Assembly (NCBI GenBank): GCA_016937075.1 | Contig: JAFGWQ010000137.1 | Span: forward strand, 1 to 10,379 | Length of the DNA: 10,379 nucleotides | Source: Campylobacterales bacterium | GTDB lineage: Bacteria > Campylobacterota > Campylobacteria > Campylobacterales > Sulfurovaceae | Direction of reading: 5' to 3' | In this document: piece by piece, positions 1 to 5,431 of the stretch | Layout of the letters: each line of letters opens with the position of its first letter | How positions within the stretch are numbered: the first letter of the stretch is position 1 | Notes under the pieces: model-generated | Database searches by the model: none | What the model was told of the DNA's origin: nothing | The model's input: the letters and a program-made list of their open reading frames with translations, nothing else | Position numbers and translations under genes: made by a program

Positions 1-2
1 AG

Positions 3-1073
3 CGTTATTTATGGACAGATGCCTTTGCAGTATGTAATTATTTGAGTCTTTTTTTGCAAACAGGAGAGATAGGCTACCAAGATGACGCTTTGCTTCTTGT
101 AGATCAAGTACACCATATTTTAGGGAAACATCGAAGTGATGATATGCGTCATGGATGGATCAGTGGCTTAGACGAAGAAGAAGGCGAGAAACATCCTACG
201 ATAGGAGGCCTACGAATCGGCAAAAAAAACAATGAAAGAAAAGAGAACGAACCTTTTGATGAAAGATTAGAATGGGAGCAAGACGGGCAATATTTTCATT
301 ATCTGACTAAGTGGATGCATGTTCTTAATCTTGTGACAAAAGTCACAGGTGATCCGAAATATAACCGCTGGGCTTGTGAGCTAGCAAAAACTGCTCATAA
401 TAAGTTTACTTATGTCGTGTTTGACGGCATAAAGAAAATGTATTGGAAAATGAGTATTGATCTAAGTTATCCATTAGTAACCTCAATGGGGCAACATGAT
501 GCGCTAGATGGATATATCACATATCTTGAGTTGATCAAAGCAGCTCCCAAAAATAATGATATCGATCTTGATAATGAATTGGTAAGCTTATTTCACATGT
601 CTCACATTATGGATCTAGATACCAATGATCCTCTAGGCATAGGCGGATTATTAAGTAGTGCTTGTACATTAATGCAACTTATCATAAATAACAAAATGAC
701 ACATTTGTCTGATATGCTCCTAAAGCTGCTAACATCTTCCAAAAACGGCATAGATGCTTTTTTGAATGCCAACACCTTGAGGCATCCTGCTGAGTATAGA
801 CTTGGGTTTCGTGAATTGGGACTTAGTATAGGTTTGCATGGTGTTAAAAGAATGCAAATACTTATCAAAGAACACCCTGAGTGTTTTTCAAACCATGCTA
901 TGCTGCAATCTAAACTATACAAATTAGCAAGCTATATGCCCATGTGCAATATTATTGAAAAATTTTGGATAGACCCCGATAATCAAAAGAGCAGTACATG
1001 GAGCGAGCATCTGAATATTAACTCTGTGATGCTGGCTACCTCTTTAGATCCAGAGTATTTTTTGAGTGTTTAG
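3..1073 (+). CDS. 5'-truncated conserved protein of unknown function, probable alpha/alpha-toroid (six-hairpin) fold
   Basis: The reading frame is open to the left edge, and the 13 codons before the first possible internal start read RYLWTDAFAVCNY. This is coding-like and continuous with what follows, so the gene begins outside the window and an internal TTG or ATG start would be wrong. 356 residues plus a TAG stop are visible. The protein is soluble-looking, with no membrane segment. It has conserved-looking aromatic/acidic blocks such as HPTIGGLRIGK, FDERLEWEQDGQYFHYLTKW and VTSMGQHDALDGYI, spaced like the helical hairpins of (alpha/alpha)6-barrel proteins (six-hairpin glycosidases, N-acylglucosamine 2-epimerase relatives). 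The fold call is inference from pattern and memory of similar uncharacterised bacterial proteins; no catalytic residue can be assigned. The gene converges on rsmE with only 5 bases between the stops and no obvious terminator there. Confidence 0.85.
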   Translation, partial: RYLWTDAFAVCNYLSLFLQTGEIGYQDDALLLVDQVHHILGKHRSDDMRHGWISGLDEEEGEKHPTIGGLRIGKKNNERKENEPFDERLEWEQDGQYFHYLTKWMHVLNLVTKVTGDPKYNRWACELAKTAHNKFTYVVFDGIKKMYWKMSIDLSYPLVTSMGQHDALDGYITYLELIKAAPKNNDIDLDNELVSLFHMSHIMDLDTNDPLGIGGLLSSACTLMQLIINNKMTHLSDMLLKLLTSSKNGIDAFLNANTLRHPAEYRLGFRELGLSIGLHGVKRMQILIKEHPECFSNHAMLQSKLYKLASYMPMCNIIEKFWIDPDNQKSSTWSEHLNINSVMLATSLDPEYFLSV

Positions 1074-1078
1074 ACTAC

Positions 1079-1753
1079 CTATACCAACACCTTGCTAGCT
1101 ACTGCGCATACAGCGCTTTCGCTGCGCAAGATAAGCGGAGTATCAAGTCCTACGATTTTATCACTCTCGAAAAGTTTAACCTCTTTATCGCTAAATCCGC
1201 CTTCGCAGCCTATTACAAAAGTCATATTTTCAGCAAGATCAATATCACTAAATGATTTCTCTGAAAAATTGAGCATCAGTGCCTCTGGATGATTGGCAAT
1301 AAACTCTTTTAGATTGCTTCCAAGCTCGAGCTTCATTTTGTCGCTTCTGCCGCATTGCTGAGAGGAATTAAGCAATATCCTCTCAAGTCTTTCAAAATCT
1401 ATTTTAAAATTTTGCTGAGACCTATCGCAAGAGATAAATGTGATATGTGCAACCCCCATTTCATTTAAAATAGGCAAAACTTTTTCTATATTCTTTGGAT
1501 CTATCATGCACCAGCCTATATGCAAACTTCTTGCGGCTTTGATAGGCAGGCTTCTTTCTTCTAGGAGTTCTAAATGAGCTTGTTTTTTGTCCATGCTGAC
1601 TATGCGGTAGATATAGATTAGATCATTTTTCAAATGACGCAAAGCTATATTATCATCTACTCTATGGCGTCTGACTTTAAAAATATAATGATGTGAATCT
1701 CCTTGCAAATCAAGCGATACATCTCCTGCATGCTCATGATAAAGATATTGCAT
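1079..1753 (-). CDS. rsmE: 16S rRNA (uracil(1498)-N(3))-methyltransferase RsmE
   Basis: RsmE methylates N3 of U1498 in 16S rRNA of the assembled small subunit, using S-adenosylmethionine. The 224-residue protein has the family layout: an N-terminal PUA-like RNA-binding part (about residues 1-70, with HHYIFKVRRHRVDD) and a C-terminal SPOUT trefoil-knot domain. Knot motifs are SQQCGR (131-136), IGCEGGFS (181-188; most relatives have IGPEGG) and LDTPLILRSESA (203-214), which form the SAM pocket. Length is slightly below the usual 230-250 residues, with the C-terminus ending soon after the knot. The ATG start is supported by a strong GGAGGGG Shine-Dalgarno sequence just upstream. It is divergent from moeA across a 72-bp gap containing both promoters, and it converges with the left-edge gene. 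Confidence 0.95.
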   Translation of the reverse strand: MQYLYHEHAGDVSLDLQGDSHHYIFKVRRHRVDDNIALRHLKNDLIYIYRIVSMDKKQAHLELLEERSLPIKAARSLHIGWCMIDPKNIEKVLPILNEMGVAHITFISCDRSQQNFKIDFERLERILLNSSQQCGRSDKMKLELGSNLKEFIANHPEALMLNFSEKSFSDIDLAENMTFVIGCEGGFSDKEVKLFESDKIVGLDTPLILRSESAVCAVASKVLV

Positions 1754-1781
1754 AACCCCTCCGGCTCAATAATTCTCTTAG

Positions 1782-1790
1782 ATTATAACA
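1782..1790 (-). promoter_or_regulatory. extended -10 promoter of rsmE
   Basis: On the minus strand the sequence reads TGTTATAAT, a perfect extended -10 (TGnTATAAT), about 28 bases before the rsmE start codon. No convincing -35 box is seen, which fits housekeeping sigma promoters of Campylobacterota. The box lies in the left arm of an inverted repeat shared with the moeA promoter. Confidence 0.7.
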
Positions 1791-1796
1791 CTCTTT

Positions 1797-1805
1797 TGAT
1801 ATAAT
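1797..1805 (+). promoter_or_regulatory. extended -10 promoter of moeA
   Basis: TGATATAAT is a perfect extended -10 element. It ends 20 bases before the moeA ATG, predicting a very short leader of about 14 bases that just holds the AAGG ribosome-binding site (1815-1818). No clear -35 is present. Confidence 0.75.
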
Positions 1806-1825
1806 CTAAACAAAAAGGCTTATTA

Positions 1826-3049
1826 ATGGCGGTATCTATACAAGAAGCATTAGAAATCATATATAAAAGTACCATTCCCATTACAAAACAAGAGAGCATA
1901 ACCATAGAAGACAGTATAGGACGAATATGTGCCAATGATATCTATGCTCGTATTCCATTGCCTAGATTTGATCACTCTGCTATGGATGGCTATGCTATCA
2001 AGATTGCAAATGCCGGACAATCCATCGAATGCCAAGAGGTACTATACGCCGGAAGCCGAATGGCACCTACTCTCAAAGAAGATCATGTAATTCGCATCAT
2101 GACGGGAGCTCCTATACCTTCGGGCTGTGAAGCTGTAGTTCCTCTTGAAGACGTTGTTGTAAATAGCAATACGGTAACTTTACCAAATAACATAAAATAC
2201 GGCTCACACATAAGACGCCAAGGTGAAGAGCTTGAAGTGGGCGCTATTTGCTTGCGTCAAGGAGAAGAGATCACGCCTTATACAATAGGATTACTAGCGT
2301 CTCAGGGAATAGATGCCATAGAAGTCGTATGCAGACCCAACGTTACAATACTCAGTACCGGAGATGAACTCAAACCATACACGCAAAAAAACATAGGCAA
2401 ATACGAAATATATAACTCCAATACCCCTATGTTTGCTGCAAAGGCCAAAAGTATAGGCTGCCAAACTAAAAGCTTAAATATTTGCAGTGATGATCTGCAA
2501 ACTCTTAAAATTCACATTAAAGCGTCCTTAGATTGTGATGTTATAATCACAAGCGGTGGAGCGAGTGTGGGTGATAAGGATATAACCAAACTGGCTTTTT
2601 TTGAGCTTGGTATGGAGATGTTATTTGAAAAGATAGACATCAAGCCTGGCAAACCGACATCTCTGGGGAAAATCGGCAATACATTGATAATAATATTGCC
2701 TGGCAATCCGCTAGCAGCTATGGTGAATTTCGAACTATTTGCAGTTGTGATGCTAGAAAAACTAAGAGGCACAAATAGATATTACCATACAACTATACAA
2801 ACTGTTCTAAATGATGCGTTTAGATTAAAATCTGGAAAATATAGTGTGATCTTGGGACAATATGACGGCAATTTTTTTCATCCATTATTATCACAGGCTC
2901 CAAACCAGGTATCAACTCTCAAAGATGCAAATAGCTTAATGATCACCACTCCAAATATAGAGTATATTGAGAAAAATAAAATTATAAAAATTATTCCGAT
3001 TAGATATATGATGGATTATAAAAAAGAAGAGGATATATTTGTATTATAA
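1826..3049 (+). CDS. moeA: molybdopterin molybdenumtransferase MoeA
   Basis: MoeA inserts molybdate into adenylated molybdopterin, the last common step of molybdenum cofactor synthesis in the cytoplasm. The 407-residue protein matches the usual length of about 400. Motifs in order are PLPRFDHSAMDGYA (44-57), IMTGAPIPSGCEAVVPLED (91-109), IRRQGEE (129-135), LSTGDEL (176-182), YNSNTPM (196-202), SGGASVGDKD (243-252), KPGKPTSLGK (273-282) and LPGNPLAAMVNFELF (291-305). These are the domain 1/3 active-site loops and the MogA-like domain; the final about 80 residues are the beta domain IV. The ATG start follows an AAGG site and an extended -10 promoter. MoaA, an earlier enzyme of the same pathway, lies 2.4 kb away on the other strand. 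Transcription meets the cytochrome gene tail to tail at a shared hairpin. Confidence 0.96.
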   Translation: MAVSIQEALEIIYKSTIPITKQESITIEDSIGRICANDIYARIPLPRFDHSAMDGYAIKIANAGQSIECQEVLYAGSRMAPTLKEDHVIRIMTGAPIPSGCEAVVPLEDVVVNSNTVTLPNNIKYGSHIRRQGEELEVGAICLRQGEEITPYTIGLLASQGIDAIEVVCRPNVTILSTGDELKPYTQKNIGKYEIYNSNTPMFAAKAKSIGCQTKSLNICSDDLQTLKIHIKASLDCDVIITSGGASVGDKDITKLAFFELGMEMLFEKIDIKPGKPTSLGKIGNTLIIILPGNPLAAMVNFELFAVVMLEKLRGTNRYYHTTIQTVLNDAFRLKSGKYSVILGQYDGNFFHPLLSQAPNQVSTLKDANSLMITTPNIEYIEKNKIIKIIPIRYMMDYKKEEDIFVL

Positions 3050-3075
3050 AAACTCTTCCCAAGCAAGGGGAAGAG
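3047..3075 (-). terminator. intrinsic terminator of the cytochrome c lipoprotein gene
   Basis: CTCTTCCC (3053-3060) pairs perfectly with GGGAAGAG (3068-3075) around a 7-base loop. On the minus strand it is followed at once by TTTTTATAAT, a good U-tract, so it terminates the gene ending at 3084. On the plus strand no T-run follows the hairpin, so it would stop moeA transcripts only weakly. Confidence 0.8.
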
Positions 3076-3083
3076 CAACTAAA

Positions 3084-3530
3084 TTATAGTTTTGAAATAT
3101 AATCAGCCAATGCTTTCATTTGAGCATCGTCAAGGTTAGCCATTTGACCTTTCATAAGAGCACCGTTACCAGTTAGATCTATTGTGCCAGCTTTATAGCC
3201 ATGCATTTTTGATTCTAGGTCAGCAGCAGCTTGACCAGCGATAACTGCTGATTTACCAAGAGCTGCAGTTTTGCCGTCAGCACCGTGACATGCACCACAT
3301 GCAGTATACAAAGCTGCACCGTCTACAGCTGGAGCAGCAGAAGCTTCTGCTTCAGGAGCAGCTTCAGTTGCATTAACTTCTGTAGTTACTGTTTCTGTAG
3401 TTACTGTTTCTGTTGCATTAACTTCTGTAGTTACTGTTTCTGTTGCATTAGCTTCAGCTTTTGGTTTATCACCACAACCTACGAACAAAAGAGCCATAGC
3501 GGCTACTGACATAAGTGCCATTTTTTTCAT
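3084..3530 (-). CDS. cytochrome c lipoprotein with a repetitive N-glycosylation-sequon linker
   Basis: This is a 148-residue periplasmic electron-transfer protein. Residues 1-19 form a lipoprotein signal (MKK, hydrophobic core, then LFVGC with C19 as the likely lipidated residue; F at -3 is slightly off the consensus). Residues 20-70 are a low-complexity linker rich in Thr, Glu, Val and Ala, built from pentapeptides ETVTT and EVNAT. The C-terminal 78 residues are a class I cytochrome c: CGACH (78-82) binds heme, and M126 or M130 in LMKGQM is the likely axial methionine. The three linker asparagines (N28, N38, N53) each lie in E-x-N-A-T, the bacterial N-glycosylation sequon. The ATG is preceded by AAAGGA. 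A plausible role is carrying electrons from the bc1 complex encoded nearby to a terminal oxidase or reductase; this is inference. Signal, linker style and promoter closely match the neighbouring 73-aa lipoprotein. Confidence 0.93.
   Translation of the reverse strand: MKKMALMSVAAMALLFVGCGDKPKAEANATETVTTEVNATETVTTETVTTEVNATEAAPEAEASAAPAVDGAALYTACGACHGADGKTAALGKSAVIAGQAAADLESKMHGYKAGTIDLTGNGALMKGQMANLDDAQMKALADYISKL
3367..3456 (-). repeat. 15-bp in-frame tandem repeats in the cytochrome linker
   Basis: Two exact 30-bp copies (3367-3396 and 3412-3441), each made of two related 15-bp halves, flank an extra copy of the second half (3397-3411). A near-perfect copy of the first half follows (3442-3456). 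Each 15-bp unit encodes one pentapeptide (EVNAT or ETVTT), so slippage or recombination would add or remove whole sequons without changing frame. Confidence 0.9.
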
Positions 3531-3562
3531 TACAAATCCTTTGAGTTTTTTTTGGACAAAGT

Positions 3563-3568
3563 ATTATA
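3563..3568 (-). promoter_or_regulatory. promoter -10 box of the cytochrome c lipoprotein gene
   Basis: TATAAT on the minus strand, preceded by TG without the usual one-base spacer, ends exactly 32 bases before the ATG. The surrounding order GTATAAT, then TTTGTC, then CAAAGGAT is the same as upstream of the 73-aa lipoprotein gene. The rest of the gap (3569-3720) is extremely AT-rich. It shows no convincing gene and may serve as an AT-rich upstream region for this promoter. Confidence 0.65.
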
Positions 3569-3720
3569 CAAAAAGTTTTGTTGAAATTTGCATAAATATT
3601 AAAATATAAAAATATAAAATATTACAATTATTATAAAAATGAAATCAGATAAAATTGCTTGTAGGTATAAGTAATGGAAAAAATTAATAGTTGAAATAAA
3701 TAATTTCGAATATAAAGAGA

Positions 3721-3755
3721 TATAACCTCTTACATATTGTTAGCAAGAGGTTATA
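3721..3755 (-). terminator. stem-loop terminator of the 73-aa lipoprotein gene
   Basis: TATAACCTCTT (3721-3731) and AAGAGGTTATA (3745-3755) form a perfect 11-bp stem with a 13-base loop, starting 10 bases after the lipoprotein stop codon. On the minus strand the stem is followed by TCTCTTTATATT, a moderate U-rich tail. It is a plausible, not ideal, intrinsic terminator. Confidence 0.6.
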
Positions 3756-3765
3756 CGGTTAAAAC

Positions 3766-3987
3766 TTACTCAGCAGTAGTGTTAGCTTCAGTTGCGTTAG
3801 CATCAACTGTTTCAGTAGCATTAGTTTCTTCTACAACAGCCTCAGTAGCATTTGCTTCTACAGCTGTTACATTTTCTTCTACAACAGTAGTGTTAGCTTC
3901 AGTTGCGTTAGCATCAGCTGGTTTACCTTTACAACCTACGAAAAGAAGAGCAGCAGCAGCTACAGATATAAGTACCAATTTTTTCAT
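3766..3987 (-). CDS. 73-aa lipoprotein made of N-glycosylation sequon repeats
   Basis: This small predicted lipoprotein has no known domain. Residues 1-19 (MKKLVLISVAAAALLFVGC) are a lipoprotein signal nearly identical to that of the cytochrome c lipoprotein 235 bp downstream; C19 is the likely lipidated residue. The remaining 54 residues are almost only Ala, Thr, Glu, Val, Asn and Asp. All seven asparagines (N27, N32, N39, N46, N56, N64, N69) fall in D/E-x-N-x-T, the sequon of PglB-type oligosaccharyltransferases. The start is set at the ATG at 3985-3987: an AAAGGA site lies just upstream and the signal then begins with MKK. A longer in-frame start at 4014 would place a polar stretch before the signal and sit across the leader. 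A role as a glycan-bearing surface or periplasmic lipoprotein is inference. It stands alone between queD and the cytochrome gene. Confidence 0.85.
   Translation of the reverse strand: MKKLVLISVAAAALLFVGCKGKPADANATEANTTVVEENVTAVEANATEAVVEETNATETVDANATEANTTAE
3774..3916 (-). repeat. exact 32-bp direct repeat inside the 73-aa lipoprotein gene
   Basis: The same 32 bases occur at 3774-3805 and 3885-3916, encoding the two DANATEANTT segments at the ends of the mature protein. The offset is 111 bp (37 codons), so recombination between copies would delete or duplicate five sequons in frame. Degenerate shorter copies lie between them. Confidence 0.9.
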
Positions 3988-4005
3988 GTTTATCCTTTGA
4001 TTTGT

Positions 4006-4025
4006 GTTTGACAAACGGAATTATA
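4006..4025 (-). promoter_or_regulatory. promoter region of the 73-aa lipoprotein gene
   Basis: TATAAT (minus strand, 4020-4025) ends exactly 32 bases before the ATG, the same distance as for the cytochrome lipoprotein. It directly abuts the queD stop codon (4026-4028). Next to it in the leader is the small palindrome GTTTGACAAAC (4006-4016); the cytochrome leader keeps only half of it (TTTGTC). It could be a regulator site or chance. Confidence 0.65.
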
Positions 4026-4607
4026 CTAAATTTTTCGTGGATGTATGCTAAATTTTTGCAATATTATTTTTTTCCACATATCTTTATCTTTCCATTCACT
4101 TTTTACCTGATTGGAAAATTCAATTTGTTGAAGATCTATTTCACCCATTTGCAAACTATATGCATCATCTCTAAAGGCTTGCGCGTATCCTGTGTCGGTC
4201 TCATGGACAATGATACTGTGAAGTTTTACTTCTTTTTCTTCATTCACCATAGTTGTAATTTTTAGGATTTGGTCTATAATCACAAAGAAAACCCTGCTGA
4301 ATTGTTCGGCCGACGGCGATACCGGCAACAGCACCCACCTTGTACTGTGACGTTGCATATCTTTGATATACTTCATATCATCATCGCTCCATAATGTAAT
4401 TGCATGATCAAACGAATCGATTATTTCTTTCATGGTGTGTTTCATTAGCCCAAAATCATATACCATTTGTCCGGCATCCAAATAGTTTGACTCAAGCAAA
4501 ATCTCTACTTTATAAGAGTGTCCATGTAGATTTTGACTGCATCTTTGAGTGGTACAGCCCCTAACAATATGTGCATTTTCAAATTTAAAAAGTTTCCTTA
4601 TAATCAT
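4026..4607 (-). CDS. queD: 6-carboxytetrahydropterin synthase QueD (PTPS family)
   Basis: QueD converts 7,8-dihydroneopterin triphosphate to 6-carboxy-5,6,7,8-tetrahydropterin, the step before QueE in preQ0/queuosine synthesis. The 193-residue protein has the zinc histidines H13 (FENAH), H28 and H30 (LHGH), a likely catalytic cysteine C23 (C-x4-HGH; most relatives have C-x3-HGH, and C18 is an alternative), the FDH dyad (66-68) and E136 in VHETDTGYA. It is longer than the about 120-residue E. coli enzyme, with extra sequence between the FDH and HET motifs and a charged C-terminal tail of about 35 residues. The ATG is backed by AAGGAAAAGA. It lies downstream of queE with a 62-bp gap, so it may be read through or use its own promoter. 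Confidence 0.9.
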   Translation of the reverse strand: MIIRKLFKFENAHIVRGCTTQRCSQNLHGHSYKVEILLESNYLDAGQMVYDFGLMKHTMKEIIDSFDHAITLWSDDDMKYIKDMQRHSTRWVLLPVSPSAEQFSRVFFVIIDQILKITTMVNEEKEVKLHSIIVHETDTGYAQAFRDDAYSLQMGEIDLQQIEFSNQVKSEWKDKDMWKKIILQKFSIHPRKI

Positions 4608-4627
4608 TCTTTTCCTTAATCGGAGAA

Positions 4628-4657
4628 ATTATATCTTATTTTATCCATTATAAGATA
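4628..4657 (-). promoter_or_regulatory. possible queD promoter overlapping an AT-rich hairpin
   Basis: The queE-queD gap contains TATAAT on the minus strand (4628-4633), placed 20 bases before the queD ATG. It overlaps an AT-only-stemmed hairpin (TATCTTAT at 4632-4639, ATAAGATA at 4650-4657) just after the queE stop. The hairpin is weak as a terminator. The arrangement suggests that queD can be transcribed separately from moaA-queE. Confidence 0.45.
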
Positions 4658-4669
4658 AATTATTACACA

Positions 4670-5431
4670 CTACACGCCTTGCGTCATATCAAATATACGA
4701 ATGTGTAGCCTATCGCTGTAATTAAATCCATGTTTCATACAAAAAATAAAAACTGCTTTATCGTTAGCTTCCAATGTAGATCTACACTCACCAACGGGCA
4801 TACAGAATATTTTTTTAGAAGGACATATATTTATTATATTCTGAATTTCATTAAATGCACTACTATCAATGATTTCTTTGTTGAGCGTGAACTTAAAAAA
4901 AGATTCATCTGAGTTGTCTGTTATTTTTTTGATTGCTGTGGTATTAATTCTTTTTGATATCGGCTCGCCGCTATTTGATAATTTAACCGAAAGCGCAAAT
5001 ATCGCCTTTTTATAAGCAGGAAACTTATAAAAGTCGATTTCAACCACACCGTTAGTCTCAAAAGTAACACGAATACCATAATCTATCAGCCATGAAAAAA
5101 CAGTATAAAAAACTTTATCTCGTGCATACAAAAGAGGTTCTCCTCCGGTAATGACAACATGCGGTAAATATCCTATAGCATCAAATTCTGTTTTTAAATG
5201 AGATATAAAAGTGTTTGCATCATCGATCTTTTGCCAAGAGGCGCTAAATGAACTATCCACTGCAAAATATGTATCACAACCGTATTTCACTAGCCCGTTT
5301 ACGCAATAAGATGTACCAAACCCCTCACAGGAGAGATTGCACCCGCCCGTACGCAAAAAATATGACGGAGTGCCTGCGTATTTGCCCTCACCTTGTATAG
5401 AAAAAAATTCTTCAACTAAATAAAACATCAT
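4670..5431 (-). CDS. queE: 7-carboxy-7-deazaguanine synthase QueE (radical SAM)
   Basis: QueE is a radical SAM enzyme that ring-contracts 6-carboxytetrahydropterin to 7-carboxy-7-deazaguanine for queuosine. The 253-residue protein starts with the family signature [17 protein letters not shown] (7-23), with RTGGCNLSC next. ITGGEPLLY (94-102) is the SAM-binding glycine motif, FETNG (124-128) is a conserved strand, and [10 protein letters not shown] (148-157) follows. The cluster cysteines do not fit CX3CX2C: C31 and C35 are three residues apart, but the Cys preceding the family's D-T is C52, with C43 between. A stretched motif of this kind is, as I recall, usual in Campylobacterota QueE. Its start overlaps the moaA stop as ATGA (4 bp), implying translational coupling; a second ATG follows at once and cannot be excluded. 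Confidence 0.92.
   Translation of the reverse strand: MMFYLVEEFFSIQGEGKYAGTPSYFLRTGGCNLSCEGFGTSYCVNGLVKYGCDTYFAVDSSFSASWQKIDDANTFISHLKTEFDAIGYLPHVVITGGEPLLYARDKVFYTVFSWLIDYGIRVTFETNGVVEIDFYKFPAYKKAIFALSVKLSNSGEPISKRINTTAIKKITDNSDESFFKFTLNKEIIDSSAFNEIQNIINICPSKKIFCMPVGECRSTLEANDKAVFIFCMKHGFNYSDRLHIRIFDMTQGV

Larger units (their letters stand above)
1778..1809. repeat. inverted repeat embracing both divergent -10 boxes
   Basis: TTAGATTATA (1778-1787) and its exact reverse complement TATAATCTAA (1800-1809) are separated by 12 bases. Each arm contains one of the two divergent TATAAT boxes, so the rsmE and moeA promoters are mirror images. It may be the chance result of two consensus promoters placed back to back, or a dyad operator site. 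Confidence 0.75.

Noticed and set aside
42..44. TTG at 42 as the true start of the left-edge gene
   Set aside because: The same frame is open and coding-like back to base 3, so the visible part is an internal fragment.
602..922. 106-codon minus-strand frame inside the left-edge gene
   Set aside because: The plus-strand protein is continuous and patterned across the whole region; the antisense frame shows no motif, start signal or promoter.
3367..3456. Short regular repeats resembling a CRISPR array
   Set aside because: Units are 15 bp, contiguous, in frame with the cytochrome gene and encode pentapeptides; there are no unique spacers.
3285..3509. Cysteine-rich 74-codon frame on the plus strand
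   Set aside because: It is the antisense shadow of the cytochrome linker repeats; the Cys and Ser come from complementary Thr/Glu/Ala codons, and the frame has no good ribosome-binding site.
3569..3720. Possible small RNA or small gene in the AT-rich gap upstream of the cytochrome gene
   Set aside because: Only an 11-codon ATG frame and simple A/T runs are present; no terminator-paired promoter or stable structure is visible other than the lipoprotein terminator at 3721-3755.
3737..4000. Val/Ala/Ser-rich 87-codon frame on the plus strand
   Set aside because: It is the antisense of the sequon-repeat lipoprotein, whose signal peptide, ribosome-binding site and promoter all support the minus strand.
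3988..4014. Longer N-terminus for the 73-aa lipoprotein, beginning MSNTNQRIN
   Set aside because: These codons overlap the AAAGGA site and the leader, and would put a polar segment before a clear lipoprotein signal.
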